Source of the DNA: Pseudomonadales bacterium
GTDB lineage: Bacteria; Pseudomonadota; Gammaproteobacteria; Pseudomonadales; Azotimanducaceae
DNA length: 64,000 nt
Reading direction: 5' to 3'
Assembly: GCA_024234635.1 (NCBI GenBank)
Contig: JACKNX010000001.1
Coordinates: 1 to 64,000 of the forward strand
Part shown: in pieces, positions 1 to 7,892 of the stretch
Layout: the number at the start of each line of letters is the position of its first letter
How positions within the stretch are numbered: position 1 is the first letter of the stretch
Notes under the pieces: generated by a model
What the model was told of the DNA's origin: nothing
What the model saw: only the letters and a program-made list of their open reading frames with translations
The model's database searches: none
Position numbers and translations under genes: made by a program

Positions 1-816
1 GGCAACAGCCTCCACGCTGATGCGACCGATCAACAGCGTGGTGAACGAAAATACGGCCATCTCGAGAAAGGTCGACAGGCCGATAGGCACGCCAAGACGT
101 ATCAGCCGACCAAGCTGACCCGGGTCCGGCGCACTGAAGCGGGCGAACACACCTACCGACTTCAGTCGCGAGAACGCCACGATGCTCGCCATCGCGGTGA
201 GCTGCCCCCAACCCACCACCGCACTGGACCAGCCGCAGCCCGCACCACCCATCGCCGGCAGGCCAAACAGCCCGTTGATGAAGACGTAGTTCAGGGCAAT
301 CTTGGCAGGCAGCGCCGTGAAGGCAATGAACATCGACGGCTTGGTCCACGACATGCCCTCGCAAAGGTAGCGCAGGCAGAAAAAGCCCAGACTCGCCATC
401 ACGCCCCAGGACAGCGCATGCTGGTACGCCCGCGCCACGGGAATCGCCCGCGCGTCCACTCCCAGCCAGTGATAGAGCGGCCAGATCGTGTTCAGGAAGA
501 TCACCATCAGGATGCCGCCGGCAAGCGCCAGCCACAGGCCCTGACGCACCACCTCGCCCACCGCGTCCTGGCGTCCCGCCCCATGCAGTTGGGCGATGGT
601 TGGCGTCAGCGCCATGATCACCCCGGACACCAGCATCAGCACCGGCCAGTACGCGTTGCCGCCCAGCGTCACGCCGGCAAGGTCGGTGGCGCTCACGTGC
701 CCGGCCATCACGGCATCGGCCACCCCCATGCCCATCTGCGTCAGCTGCGCCAGCATGAGCGGTGCGGCCAGACGCAACAGCGCCGCCAGTTCAGCCCGGG
801 GCAGATTGTTTTCCAT
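1..816 (-). CDS. MATE family multidrug efflux transporter, 5' part (runs off the window)
   Basis: This is an inner-membrane exporter of the MATE family, which uses Na+ or H+ gradients to expel drugs and toxic organics. The first 272 codons are in the window and the frame is open to base 1, so the C-terminal part lies outside. The start at 816 gives MENNLPRAELAALLRLAAP, followed by LMLAQLTQMGMGVADAVMAG, which is the first transmembrane helix and the Q-x-x-x-x-x-D/M-G-x-x-AG pattern typical of NorM-like proteins. Further hydrophobic helices follow, and one ends at the charge-bearing RYLCEGMSW segment. It is divergent from the rubrerythrin gene. Substrate cannot be told from sequence. Confidence 0.85.
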   Translation of the reverse strand, partial: MENNLPRAELAALLRLAAPLMLAQLTQMGMGVADAVMAGHVSATDLAGVTLGGNAYWPVLMLVSGVIMALTPTIAQLHGAGRQDAVGEVVRQGLWLALAGGILMVIFLNTIWPLYHWLGVDARAIPVARAYQHALSWGVMASLGFFCLRYLCEGMSWTKPSMFIAFTALPAKIALNYVFINGLFGLPAMGGAGCGWSSAVVGWGQLTAMASIVAFSRLKSVGVFARFSAPDPGQLGRLIRLGVPIGLSTFLEMAVFSFTTLLIGRISVEAVA

Positions 817-877
817 GTCAGGCGATCCTGGTGGCGGAGGTCGGTTGCGGGTTGCGGGTGCCGGTCGATAGAACGCG

Positions 878-932
878 TCAATCGGATCAATCGACGCTTT
901 CGAATGGCGAACGCAGCAATGCGCCGTATACT
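878..932 (+). promoter_or_regulatory. Candidate promoter region of the rubrerythrin operon with a 9-bp spaced direct repeat
   Basis: TCAATCG occurs twice (878-884 and 887-893), nested in an arrangement flanked by GCGTC and GACGC (875-879 and 893-897). A TATACT hexamer at 927-932 could be a -10 box about 46 bp before the rubrerythrin ATG. No convincing -35 hexamer is at the usual spacing, so activator dependence is possible. Function is inferred from position only. Confidence 0.25.
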
Positions 933-977
933 GGCACCCGCATGCACGCAACCGTTAACGATTGAGGAGGATATCCA

Positions 978-1394
978 ATGGACCTTAAGGACAGCAAAAC
1001 CCTTCAGCATCTGAAGGACGCTTTTGCGGGCGAGTCCCAGGCCAACCGCCGCTACCTGTACTTCGCGGCCAAGGCTGACGTGGAAGGGGAAAATGACGTC
1101 GCCGCGGTATTCCGCTCCACGGCGGAAGGCGAAACCGGCCACGCGCATGGCCACCTGGAGTACATGGAAGGTGTGGGCGATCCGGCCACCGGCCTGCCCA
1201 TCGGCAGCACCCGCGACAACCTGAAAGCCGCCATTGCCGGCGAAACGCACGAGTACACCGACATGTACCCGGGCATGGCCAAAACGGCGCGCGACGAAGG
1301 CTTCGACGAAATCGCCGACTGGTTCGAAACCCTGGCCAAGGCCGAACGTTCCCATGCCAACCGCTTCCAGAAAGCTCTGGACGCATTGGCCTGA
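978..1394 (+). CDS. Rubrerythrin-like ferritin-fold di-iron protein without rubredoxin domain
   Basis: This cytoplasmic four-helix-bundle di-iron protein probably reduces hydrogen peroxide or otherwise handles peroxide stress. At 138 residues it holds only the erythrin domain; the C-terminal rubredoxin CxxC pairs of classical rubrerythrins are absent. Likely iron ligands are Glu19, Glu50 or Glu52, His55, Glu89, Glu92, Glu123 and His126, with the two E-x-x-H motifs at 52-55 and 123-126. The start is fixed by a strong Shine-Dalgarno, GAGGAGG, about seven bases upstream. It is followed by an Fe-S oxidoreductase and a DUF3501 gene, a trio seen together in many proteobacteria, with oxyR next door. 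The Fe-S protein may supply electrons in place of the missing rubredoxin domain (inference). Confidence 0.92.
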   Translation: MDLKDSKTLQHLKDAFAGESQANRRYLYFAAKADVEGENDVAAVFRSTAEGETGHAHGHLEYMEGVGDPATGLPIGSTRDNLKAAIAGETHEYTDMYPGMAKTARDEGFDEIADWFETLAKAERSHANRFQKALDALA

Positions 1395-1418
1395 GGCGCA
1401 CGCCCCAGCCTGCATTGC

Positions 1419-1447
1419 ATGGGGCCGTTCGCGGCCCCATTGTGTTT
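1419..1447 (+). terminator. Hairpin between rubrerythrin and the Fe-S gene (terminator or attenuator)
   Basis: ATGGGGCCG (1419-1427) and CGGCCCCAT (1432-1440) form a perfect 9-bp stem around a TTCG tetraloop, followed by TGTGTTT. The T-run is weak, so partial read-through into the downstream genes is plausible. That would make rubrerythrin the most abundant product of the operon. Confidence 0.6.
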
Positions 1448-1508
1448 CTGCGGGTTTGAACCTCCCGCGACACCGCACCCGGCAACCTGGTAACGATGGA
1501 GGAATCGC

Positions 1509-2855
1509 ATGGCAGTCAGAGAAGGCAATCTCAGCGCACCTGAGCGCCAGCCACTGGGTTGGCAGGAGCCCGCGTTCCTGGACAAGGACAAGCTCTACGA
1601 CGAACTGGAGCGGGTGTTCGATATCTGTCACGGCTGCCGCCGCTGCGTCAACCTGTGCGATGCGTTTCCCACCCTGTTCGACCTGGTGGATGAAAGCGAC
1701 ACGCTGGAAGTCGACGGCGTGGACAAGGCGGACTACATGAAGGTCGTGGATCAGTGTTTCCTGTGCGATCTGTGCGCCCAGACCAAATGCCCCTACCTGC
1801 CACCACATGAATGGAAGGTGGATTTCCCGCACCTGATGCTGCGGGCCAAGGCGTTCAAGTTCCGGGAAGGCGACACCAAGTGGCGCGACCGTCTGATCAC
1901 CAGCACCGATCCGATCTTCGATCTGCTGTCCGTGCCCGGCATCAACCGCGTAGCCAATGCCGCCGCAAAAAATGACACGCTACGGGAACTGGGCAGAAAG
2001 TACGCCGGCATTCATCCGAAGGCGCCGCTACCGCCTTTCGAAGCCAAGACGGTGAGCCGCTGGCAGCCCACCCACTCGGGCACGGGCCTGGCGCCACGCG
2101 CCACCGAACGCACCACCGGCAAGGTGGCCATCTATGTCACCTGCTACGGCGATCACAACGAGCCGAAGGTGGTGGAAGACCTGGTGGCCGTGCTCAACCA
2201 CAACGGCGTGCCGGTGAAACTGCTCAAGGACGCGCGCTGCTGCGGCATGCCGAAACTGGAACTGGGTGATCTGGCCAAGGTGCAGGCATTGAAAGACGCC
2301 AATATGCCGGTATTCCTGGACGCCATCCGCGACGGCTACGACATCATTGCGCCGGTGCCGTCCTGCGTACTCATGTACAAGCAGGAACTGCCGCTCATGT
2401 TCCCGGACGACGCGGATGTCGCGCGCGTGAAGGCGGCTTTCTTCGATCCCTTCGAATACCTGATGCTGCGGCATCGCGACGGTCTGATACGCACGGATTT
2501 CCAGCGCGGGCTCGGCAAGGTTGCCTACCACGTCGCCTGCCACCAGCGCGTACAGAATTTCGGCATGAAAACCCGCGATTTCCTGCAACTCATCCCGGAT
2601 ACCGAGGTGACGGCCATCGAACGCTGTTCCGGCCACGACGGAACCTACGCCGTAAAAGAAGAGACCTACGACAAGGCAATGAAAATTGTCCGCCCGGTGG
2701 CCCGCAAAGTGATCGAATCCGGCGCGGACACCATGGGTTCCGACTGTCCGATGGCCGGTCGCCTCATCGCCCACGGCGTGGACGTCGCCAGCAGCGATGC
2801 ACACCGGGAAGCCGAACATCCCGCGTCCATGGTGCGGCGCGCTTACGGAATCTGA
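1509..2855 (+). CDS. Heterodisulfide-reductase/GlpC-like Fe-S oxidoreductase (two 4Fe-4S clusters, CCG domains)
   Basis: This 448-residue cytoplasmic or membrane-peripheral iron-sulfur protein belongs to the GlpC/HdrD-related family and probably passes electrons. Two N-terminal 4Fe-4S motifs are visible: C40, C43, C46 and C50, then C83, C86, C89 and C94. The C-terminal half carries CCG-type cysteine motifs (DARCCGMP, VPSCVLMY, ERCSGHDG, SDCPMAG), which in this family bind a non-cubane cluster or disulfide site. No transmembrane helix is seen. It lies 114 bp after rubrerythrin and three bases before the DUF3501 gene. The natural reading is an electron donor to the rubrerythrin, but the physiological donor is not evident. 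The ATG at 1509 follows a GGAGGAATCGC ribosome binding site. Confidence 0.88.
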   Translation: MAVREGNLSAPERQPLGWQEPAFLDKDKLYDELERVFDICHGCRRCVNLCDAFPTLFDLVDESDTLEVDGVDKADYMKVVDQCFLCDLCAQTKCPYLPPHEWKVDFPHLMLRAKAFKFREGDTKWRDRLITSTDPIFDLLSVPGINRVANAAAKNDTLRELGRKYAGIHPKAPLPPFEAKTVSRWQPTHSGTGLAPRATERTTGKVAIYVTCYGDHNEPKVVEDLVAVLNHNGVPVKLLKDARCCGMPKLELGDLAKVQALKDANMPVFLDAIRDGYDIIAPVPSCVLMYKQELPLMFPDDADVARVKAAFFDPFEYLMLRHRDGLIRTDFQRGLGKVAYHVACHQRVQNFGMKTRDFLQLIPDTEVTAIERCSGHDGTYAVKEETYDKAMKIVRPVARKVIESGADTMGSDCPMAGRLIAHGVDVASSDAHREAEHPASMVRRAYGI

Positions 2856-2858
2856 CGC

Positions 2859-3452
2859 ATGAAACCACTCACCCGCGACGACCTTTACTCTCTGGAAGCC
2901 TATGCGGATGCGCGAGCGGACTTCCGCCACCGGGTCATCGAACACAAGAAGCACCGGCAGGTAAGGCTGCATCCCAACGCGGCGCTCTACTTCGAAGACC
3001 GCCTCACCATCCAGTACCAGATTCAGGAGATGCTGCGCGTAGAACGCATTTTCGAACGGGCTGCCATCCAGGAAGAGCTCGACGCCTACAACCCGCTCAT
3101 TCCCGATGGCAGCAACTGGAAGGCGACCTTCATGCTGGAATACCCGGACGTGGACGAGCGGCGTCGGGAATTGGCCCGCCTTGGCGGCATCGAACACAAG
3201 GTATGGGTACAGGTGGAAGGGTGCGGGCGAATCCGCGCCATTGCCAACGAGGACATGGAACGCACCACGGATGACAAGACCGCGGCCGTGCACTTCATGC
3301 GCTTCGAGCTCGATGCGGCGTCCATTGCGGCGCTGCGCACCGGCAGCGCGCTGCACATGGGTATCGAACACCCGGGCCTGCCATGTGACATCGCCGTGCC
3401 GGAAGTTACCCGCCAGGCGCTATTGCACGACCTCGCCGATCACGTCGCGTAA
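2859..3452 (+). CDS. DUF3501 family protein
   Basis: This 197-residue soluble protein matches the DUF3501 family by its opening (MKPLTRDDLYSLEAYADAR), the VIEHKKHRQVRL segment and the LYFEDRLTIQYQIQEMLRVE stretch. The biochemical function is unknown. The family is recurrently encoded directly after rubrerythrin and a GlpC-like Fe-S protein, as here with a three-base gap, so a role in that peroxide-handling module is the best guess. The middle of the protein reads as a beta-rich domain with no cysteines suited to cluster binding. Its last 33 bases overlap the convergent oxyR, so antisense transcription across both 3' ends is expected. Confidence 0.85.
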   Translation: MKPLTRDDLYSLEAYADARADFRHRVIEHKKHRQVRLHPNAALYFEDRLTIQYQIQEMLRVERIFERAAIQEELDAYNPLIPDGSNWKATFMLEYPDVDERRRELARLGGIEHKVWVQVEGCGRIRAIANEDMERTTDDKTAAVHFMRFELDAASIAALRTGSALHMGIEHPGLPCDIAVPEVTRQALLHDLADHVA

Positions 3453-4319
3453 CAGTTCCGCCAGCGCTTCCAGCAGTTCCGTGCGACTGGAGGCGCGTCG
3501 CCAGCAGAGTCCGATGTCGCGGTGTGGCGCCTTGTCACTCCGCGGCTGCAGGAACGGGATGTAGCGCAGCCCACCTGCCTTGTTCACCGCCAGTGCCGGC
3601 ATGAGCGTGGTGCCGACGTTCGCGCGCACCATCTGCCGCAAGGTCTCGAGGCTGGTGGCGCGAAAGTTGGTGTTCTCCACCGCGCCAGCGGTCTCGCACA
3701 CCGACAGGGCCTGATCGCGCAGGCAATGGCCGTCCTCCAGCAGCAGCATCTGCTCCGTCGCCAGGTCGTCCACGGCGATGTGCTTGCGCTGGGCCAGCGG
3801 ATGCTGGGTGGAGGTCGTGAAATAGAACGGCTCGCGATAGAGCGGCCGTACCTCCGCCTGATCGTCGTCATACGGCAGCGCGAGTACGATGGCATCGAGT
3901 TCACCCGCGCGCAGACGCACGGTGATGTCCGCCGTCTGCCCTTCGTTGAGCTGGATACGCAGCTTCGGGAACTGCTTGCGAATCGGCCCCAGGATGCGCG
4001 GCAACAGGTACGGCGCCACCGTCGGGATGACGCCCAGCCGCAGATCACCACCGAATGGATCGCGATGCTGCTCCGCGATGCGGCTGAGTTCGTCCACTTC
4101 CCGCAGCACCCGGCGCGCCTGGGCAACGATCTTCTCGCCCACCCCCGACAGCGCCACCTGCTTGTTGGTGCGCTCGATCAGCACCACGTCCAGCGTTTCC
4201 TCCAGCTTCTTGAGCTGTGTGGAGAGCGTCGGCTGACTCACATGACAGGCCTGAGCGGCGTGCCCGAAGTGCTTGAGGTCAGCCACGGCGACGAGGTAGC
4301 GCAGATCGCGGATGTTCAT
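3420..4319 (-). CDS. oxyR: LysR-type hydrogen peroxide sensor OxyR
   Basis: This 299-residue LysR regulator activates peroxide-defence genes when a disulfide forms in its sensor domain. The N-terminal winged helix-turn-helix covers about residues 1-60 (MNIRDLRYLVAVADLKHFGH, then SQPTLSTQLKKLEETLD). The effector domain holds the diagnostic GHCLRDQALSVC, which places the redox cysteines at positions 199 and 208, the same numbers as in E. coli OxyR. It is convergent with the rubrerythrin operon, overlapping DUF3501 by 33 bp, and divergent from the M28-like gene with 54 bp between the starts. OxyR control of the rubrerythrin operon is likely from family knowledge, but I could not confirm an operator by eye. 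Confidence 0.95.
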   Translation of the reverse strand: MNIRDLRYLVAVADLKHFGHAAQACHVSQPTLSTQLKKLEETLDVVLIERTNKQVALSGVGEKIVAQARRVLREVDELSRIAEQHRDPFGGDLRLGVIPTVAPYLLPRILGPIRKQFPKLRIQLNEGQTADITVRLRAGELDAIVLALPYDDDQAEVRPLYREPFYFTTSTQHPLAQRKHIAVDDLATEQMLLLEDGHCLRDQALSVCETAGAVENTNFRATSLETLRQMVRANVGTTLMPALAVNKAGGLRYIPFLQPRSDKAPHRDIGLCWRRASSRTELLEALAELLRDVIGEVVQ

Positions 4320-4373
4320 GATTCTTCTCCTGGCACGAAGATGGTAGCGTCAACGGCATCAGGGAGATATCCA

Positions 4374-5522
4374 ATGACGAAGACACAAACCTGCAGCGAC
4401 ATCGATGCCTTTGCGGCGATTGCTGACCACCGCACCGGCACACCCGGCGATCTTGCCGCATCTTACCTGCTGCTTGGGGCCTGCACCGCCGCCGGCGTGA
4501 CGGCGCGGTTGATCTCCTGGCCTTTCGCGCGCCGGCTCATCCAGACCGCCCGCGTACAACTGGCTGACGGCACGCGTATCGAGGGCACGCCGATGTTCGA
4601 TTCGCCGGATACGCCGGAAGGCGGCATCAGCGGTCAGGCCGGCCCACTGGATGCCGCCACGACCCTCGGTGTCGCCCGTTTCTCTTCGCAGGAAGGCCAT
4701 CCACTGACGCAGGCGCTGCAGGCTGCCCGCGAAGCCAGTGTGCTGAAGGGTATCGTTGCCATCGGTGCCGCGGACGGCATCAAACCCGGCATCGCCGTGA
4801 TCAACGCGGAGCGCTACGGCAATCCGTTCGGCCCACCGGTGCTGCAGGTAGCCAGCGAACACGCCTCCGCGCTTGAATCCGCTCCCACGCTCACGCTGGA
4901 AATCATCAGCCGCTGGCGGGAAACCACCGCCTGCAACGTGGACGCGCTTGTACAGGGCAGGCAGCCGGACCTGGCGCCCGTGGTGGTGATGACACCGAAG
5001 AGCGGCTGGTGGACCTGCGCCTCCGAAAGAGGGGGCGGCATTGCCGCCTGGCTCGCCTGCCTGCGTCACCTGGCTGGCAGCAAACCCTTGCGCACCGTGT
5101 ACTTCACTGCCAACAGCGGCCACGAACTTGGTCACATTGGCATGCACCACTACCTCAAAGCCCACCGGAGCCGCATCCGGGAAGCCGCCCTGTGGGTACA
5201 CCTGGGCGCCAACTTCGCGGCCCGCGACAGTCAGGTCATCCTTCAGGCCAGCAGCCAGGACCTGATGCGCGCCATGCACGACGCCTTCGGCCGCCATGGC
5301 GCGCCGTACCACCAGAGCGTTCCTGTCGGCACGCGGCCGCTGGGTGAAGCGCGCGACATCTTCGATGGCGGCGGCCGCTATATATCCATCGTTGCCAGCA
5401 ACCCCTGGTTCCATCACCCGGACGATCGTCCGTCCATCAGCGTGGACTACGACCGTGCGGACAATACCGTGCAGGCATTTGTCGAACTGGTGGAGACAGC
5501 CGCCAACCAGCCGGCATCATGA
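4374..5522 (+). CDS. M28 aminopeptidase-like protein with altered metal-site motifs
   Basis: The 382-residue protein resembles M28 (aminopeptidase Y-like) peptidases in overall plan: an N-terminal region with a PA-domain-like stretch, then an alpha/beta catalytic-like domain beginning at PVVVMTPKSGWWTCAS. Where M28 enzymes usually show an H-x-D and a downstream N-D-N-A-S-G motif, this protein reads TPKSGWW and ASERGGGIAAW. The usual E-E segment reads NSGHELGHIGMHH (near residue 250), so histidines are abundant but not in the classical order. There is no clear signal peptide. The ATG at 4374 was chosen because it follows AGGGAGATATCCA and because longer readings run over oxyR. The downstream pseudouridine synthase overlaps it by ATGA. 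It may be a divergent hydrolase or a non-catalytic homologue. Confidence 0.65.
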   Translation: MTKTQTCSDIDAFAAIADHRTGTPGDLAASYLLLGACTAAGVTARLISWPFARRLIQTARVQLADGTRIEGTPMFDSPDTPEGGISGQAGPLDAATTLGVARFSSQEGHPLTQALQAAREASVLKGIVAIGAADGIKPGIAVINAERYGNPFGPPVLQVASEHASALESAPTLTLEIISRWRETTACNVDALVQGRQPDLAPVVVMTPKSGWWTCASERGGGIAAWLACLRHLAGSKPLRTVYFTANSGHELGHIGMHHYLKAHRSRIREAALWVHLGANFAARDSQVILQASSQDLMRAMHDAFGRHGAPYHQSVPVGTRPLGEARDIFDGGGRYISIVASNPWFHHPDDRPSISVDYDRADNTVQAFVELVETAANQPAS

Positions 5523-6187
5523 CACCGGCGCCGCAACCGCGGGTGCTGTGGGAAGATGACAATCTGCTGGTGCTCGACAAGCCGCACGGCATTTCACTGC
5601 TGGCGGATCGGAGCGGTGACACGGACCTCTGGTCCATGCTCACCGCGGAACGCAAGCTGTACCTGGTGCACCGGCTGGACAAGGGCACGAGCGGCGTGCT
5701 GATGTTCGCGAAATCACAAGCCGTGCAACGCGAACTGACAAAATGCTTCGCAGCACGGAAGGTTCGCAAATACTACATCGCGCGCGTTGTCGGCGTCCCC
5801 GCTGGCGGGTCAACGGTTGCCATCGACCTGCCGCTGCGCAAGGGACGCAAGAGCCGCTACCGGGTTGCGGGCGCCCGCGAGACGATTCGGCTTGGGCAGG
5901 GAACCTGGCACCTCTCGGAAGCGGCAATGGAGGGTGTCGATGCGTTCACCCGCATACGCCTGCTGTCACACCGGAATGGTTTCGCCACCATGCTCGCCGC
6001 CCCGCGCACTGGGCGCACGCACCAGTTGCGGGTGCACCTGGCCTGGATCGGATACCCGATCATGGGGGACCATCTCTACGGGAATCCCTCGGACCCGCGA
6101 CAGCAGGCGGATCGCCTGTACCTGCATTGCCACCGTCTGGTGGTGCCAGGCATTGGCGGGTTTACCGCGCGCGTCCCCTGGCCGTGA
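5519..6187 (+). CDS. RluA-family pseudouridine synthase
   Basis: This 222-residue enzyme isomerises uridine to pseudouridine in rRNA or tRNA. The catalytic motif HRLDKGTSGV is present, with the nucleophilic aspartate at residue 54, and the C-terminal family motifs RTGRTHQLRVHLAWIGYP and GDHLYG are intact. It has no N-terminal S4 domain, so it belongs to the short RluA/TruC-like group; the exact target base cannot be told. The start overlaps the preceding stop by four bases, which suggests translational coupling. The 3' end overlaps the convergent LRAT-like gene by 26 bp. Confidence 0.9.
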   Translation: MTPAPQPRVLWEDDNLLVLDKPHGISLLADRSGDTDLWSMLTAERKLYLVHRLDKGTSGVLMFAKSQAVQRELTKCFAARKVRKYYIARVVGVPAGGSTVAIDLPLRKGRKSRYRVAGARETIRLGQGTWHLSEAAMEGVDAFTRIRLLSHRNGFATMLAAPRTGRTHQLRVHLAWIGYPIMGDHLYGNPSDPRQQADRLYLHCHRLVVPGIGGFTARVPWP

Positions 6188-6587
6188 GTTTCCTGCCGAG
6201 TGCCAGACCCGCGGCGGCAACCGCCGGGTGACGCGTCAGGGCAAACGCCACGCCGGCCAGTCCCATGCTCACCAGCCAGGTTTTCAGTTGCGGGCTTTCC
6301 GCCCGCCCATGACTCAGGCGATGCACCGTGTGTTCGCAGTTGTTGCGGAAGAGGTCGTAACCACGCGGTTCCAGTTCCCTGGCAGCCCGCAGCGCTCGCG
6401 CCCGCGCGGCGGTCTCCTGATGTTGCACATACACACGCTGACCTGCCCGGAACTCCGTCATCGTGACGACGCTTTCGCCATGAAACGGGGAGTTGTGGAG
6501 CACCCGCCCATCCTCCAGGACCAGGCCCTTGTGCATCACCAGGCCTTTGCGTCGGGAAACGATGTCACCGGGACGCGCTTTGCTCAT
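6162..6587 (-). CDS. LRAT/NlpC-P60-clan thiol acyltransferase- or hydrolase-like protein
   Basis: This 141-residue protein has the circularly permuted NlpC/P60 fold of the lecithin:retinol acyltransferase (LRAT) family. The expected His-His-Cys triad can be read as His19 (VMHKG), His31 (RVLHNSP) and Cys84 in NNCEH, the family hallmark. A hydrophobic stretch near the C-terminus (about residues 107-130) resembles the membrane anchor of LRAT-like proteins. Bacterial members are sporadic and their substrates (phospholipids, peptides or amides) are mostly unknown. It is a single gene, convergent with the pseudouridine synthase and followed by a spacer before the cytochrome c gene on the same strand. 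Confidence 0.75.
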   Translation of the reverse strand: MSKARPGDIVSRRKGLVMHKGLVLEDGRVLHNSPFHGESVVTMTEFRAGQRVYVQHQETAARARALRAARELEPRGYDLFRNNCEHTVHRLSHGRAESPQLKTWLVSMGLAGVAFALTRHPAVAAAGLALGRKLTARGRAR

Positions 6588-6772
6588 GTCTGTCTCACTT
6601 CCTGCAGCGATGGCTCATACCAGATCACAGCAATTTCCGGACCAGGAAAATGACCCCGGACAGCGGCTGTGAGAGGAGTATCGCGGCCGGATAGGCCACG
6701 CTCCGGCGAAACCTTCCACATCGAGGCTTATACGACCTACATCGAGGTTCGGAAGAGACGCATGACGCGTTG

Positions 6773-7105
6773 TCATTCCTCCAGGGCAGGCAGGCTCTTT
6801 TCCAGCATGTAGTCCACCGCCTGACCGAGCTCGACTTCGCTGCAGTCCCGGCAGAGCCCTTTTGCCGGCATGCCGGGCGGTACACCATCGATGGTATGCC
6901 GCAGCAGCACGTCACGACCTTTCTGCAACCGCGCCCCCCAATCCTGGGCATCGCCTACCCGGGGTGCCCCGGCAACGCCTGCCGCATGACAGGAAAAACA
7001 GGTGTTCAGATAAATCTGTTCACCCGGATGCGTTGGGCCGACGTCGGCGCTCTGTCCGCAGGCCCCCAGCAGGAGCATCCATCCACCAAACCACCACTTG
7101 CGCAC
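6773..7105 (-). CDS. Small c-type cytochrome, probable lipoprotein (cytochrome c5/class I type)
   Basis: This short mono-heme cytochrome carries CFSCH for covalent heme attachment. A methionine-bearing GVPPGMPAKG segment downstream can supply the axial Met ligand, and CRDC follows as a likely disulfide like that of cytochrome c5. The GTG at 7105 is preferred over the upstream ATG at 7168 because the ATG would lie inside the omega-amidase gene. The GTG gives 110 residues starting VRKWWFGGWMLLLGACGQ, a lipoprotein signal with lipobox LGAC. It sits four bases after the omega-amidase stop, behind a GTAGGATC Shine-Dalgarno. A role as a periplasmic electron carrier is inferred; the partner is unknown. 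Confidence 0.82.
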   Translation of the reverse strand: MRKWWFGGWMLLLGACGQSADVGPTHPGEQIYLNTCFSCHAAGVAGAPRVGDAQDWGARLQKGRDVLLRHTIDGVPPGMPAKGLCRDCSEVELGQAVDYMLEKSLPALEE

Positions 7106-7109
7106 GATC

Positions 7110-7892
7110 CTACTCCGCGTCCAGCACTTCAAACCGGTCGGCGTCTCGCCATGCCGGGAAGCGTTCACGATACGCAGCCAGTTCCGTCAAGTCGAGATCG
7201 ACGGTGAACACACCTTCCGCATTTCCCGCCGCCAGCAGCGAACGCCCATCCGGCGCATACACGGCGCTGCCGCCGTCGTACACCACACCATTGCCGTCCG
7301 TTCCGAGAATGTTCACACCCGCCACAAACGCCTGATTCTCGATAGCCCTGGCCTTGAGCAGCGCGTCCCAGGCATCCAGTCGCGCGGCGGGCCAGTTCGC
7401 CACGCAGACCAGGACGTCGTAGTCGCCGCGACAGCGGAGCCACACGGGAAACCGCAGGTCATAACAGACACTCGGACGCACGCGCCCGCCGTTCACCGTC
7501 CACACCGGGCGTGTTCGACCCGCCGCGTAGTGTTCGTGTTCACCCGCCATGCGGAAGCAATGGCGTTTATCGTACGCACGAATCCCGCCACCGGGCTCCG
7601 CCCACAGGAAACGGTTGAAATAGTCCGCGCCCGCTGCCGTCACGACGCTGCCGCCCAGCACAAACCTGCCCCGCTCCGCCCAGTCGGTCATCCAGCGCGT
7701 GGTGATGCCGGCCGGCCCTTCGGCAACCTGTTCGGGCTGCATGGTGAAGCCGGTGGTGAACATCTCCGGCAACAGGACCAGCGACACATTACCGGGCACC
7801 GACGCGAGAAACTGATCAAAACGGCGGCGATTCGCCGCTGCGTCATGCCAGGCGGTTGTCGTCTGCACGATGGCGATGGTCAGAGTCGACAC
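7110..7892 (-). CDS. yafV: Omega-amidase, nitrilase superfamily (YafV/NIT2-like)
   Basis: This cytoplasmic carbon-nitrogen hydrolase deamidates alpha-ketoglutaramate or alpha-ketosuccinamate, the products made when glutamine or asparagine serve as transamination donors. With the GTG at 7892 it has 260 residues and the nitrilase triad is clear: Glu43 (LLPEMF), Lys109 (AYDKRH) and Cys143 (SVCYDLRFP). This start removes an implausible leader lying inside the neighbouring gene and leaves a 13-bp overlap with it. It follows the YbdL aminotransferase gene on the same strand. That pairing is the known glutamine-transaminase/omega-amidase route, used to salvage methionine from its keto acid. Confidence 0.9.
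   Translation of the reverse strand: MSTLTIAIVQTTTAWHDAAANRRRFDQFLASVPGNVSLVLLPEMFTTGFTMQPEQVAEGPAGITTRWMTDWAERGRFVLGGSVVTAAGADYFNRFLWAEPGGGIRAYDKRHCFRMAGEHEHYAAGRTRPVWTVNGGRVRPSVCYDLRFPVWLRCRGDYDVLVCVANWPAARLDAWDALLKARAIENQAFVAGVNILGTDGNGVVYDGGSAVYAPDGRSLLAAGNAEGVFTVDLDLTELAAYRERFPAWRDADRFEVLDAE

Noticed and set aside
741..1832. 363-codon open frame on the minus strand over rubrerythrin and the Fe-S gene
   Set aside because: It is antisense to two well-supported genes and its translation has no recognisable domain; long shadow frames are common at this GC content.
2028..3371. 447-codon minus-strand open frame
   Set aside because: Fully antisense to the Fe-S oxidoreductase and DUF3501 genes, histidine- and arginine-rich shadow text.
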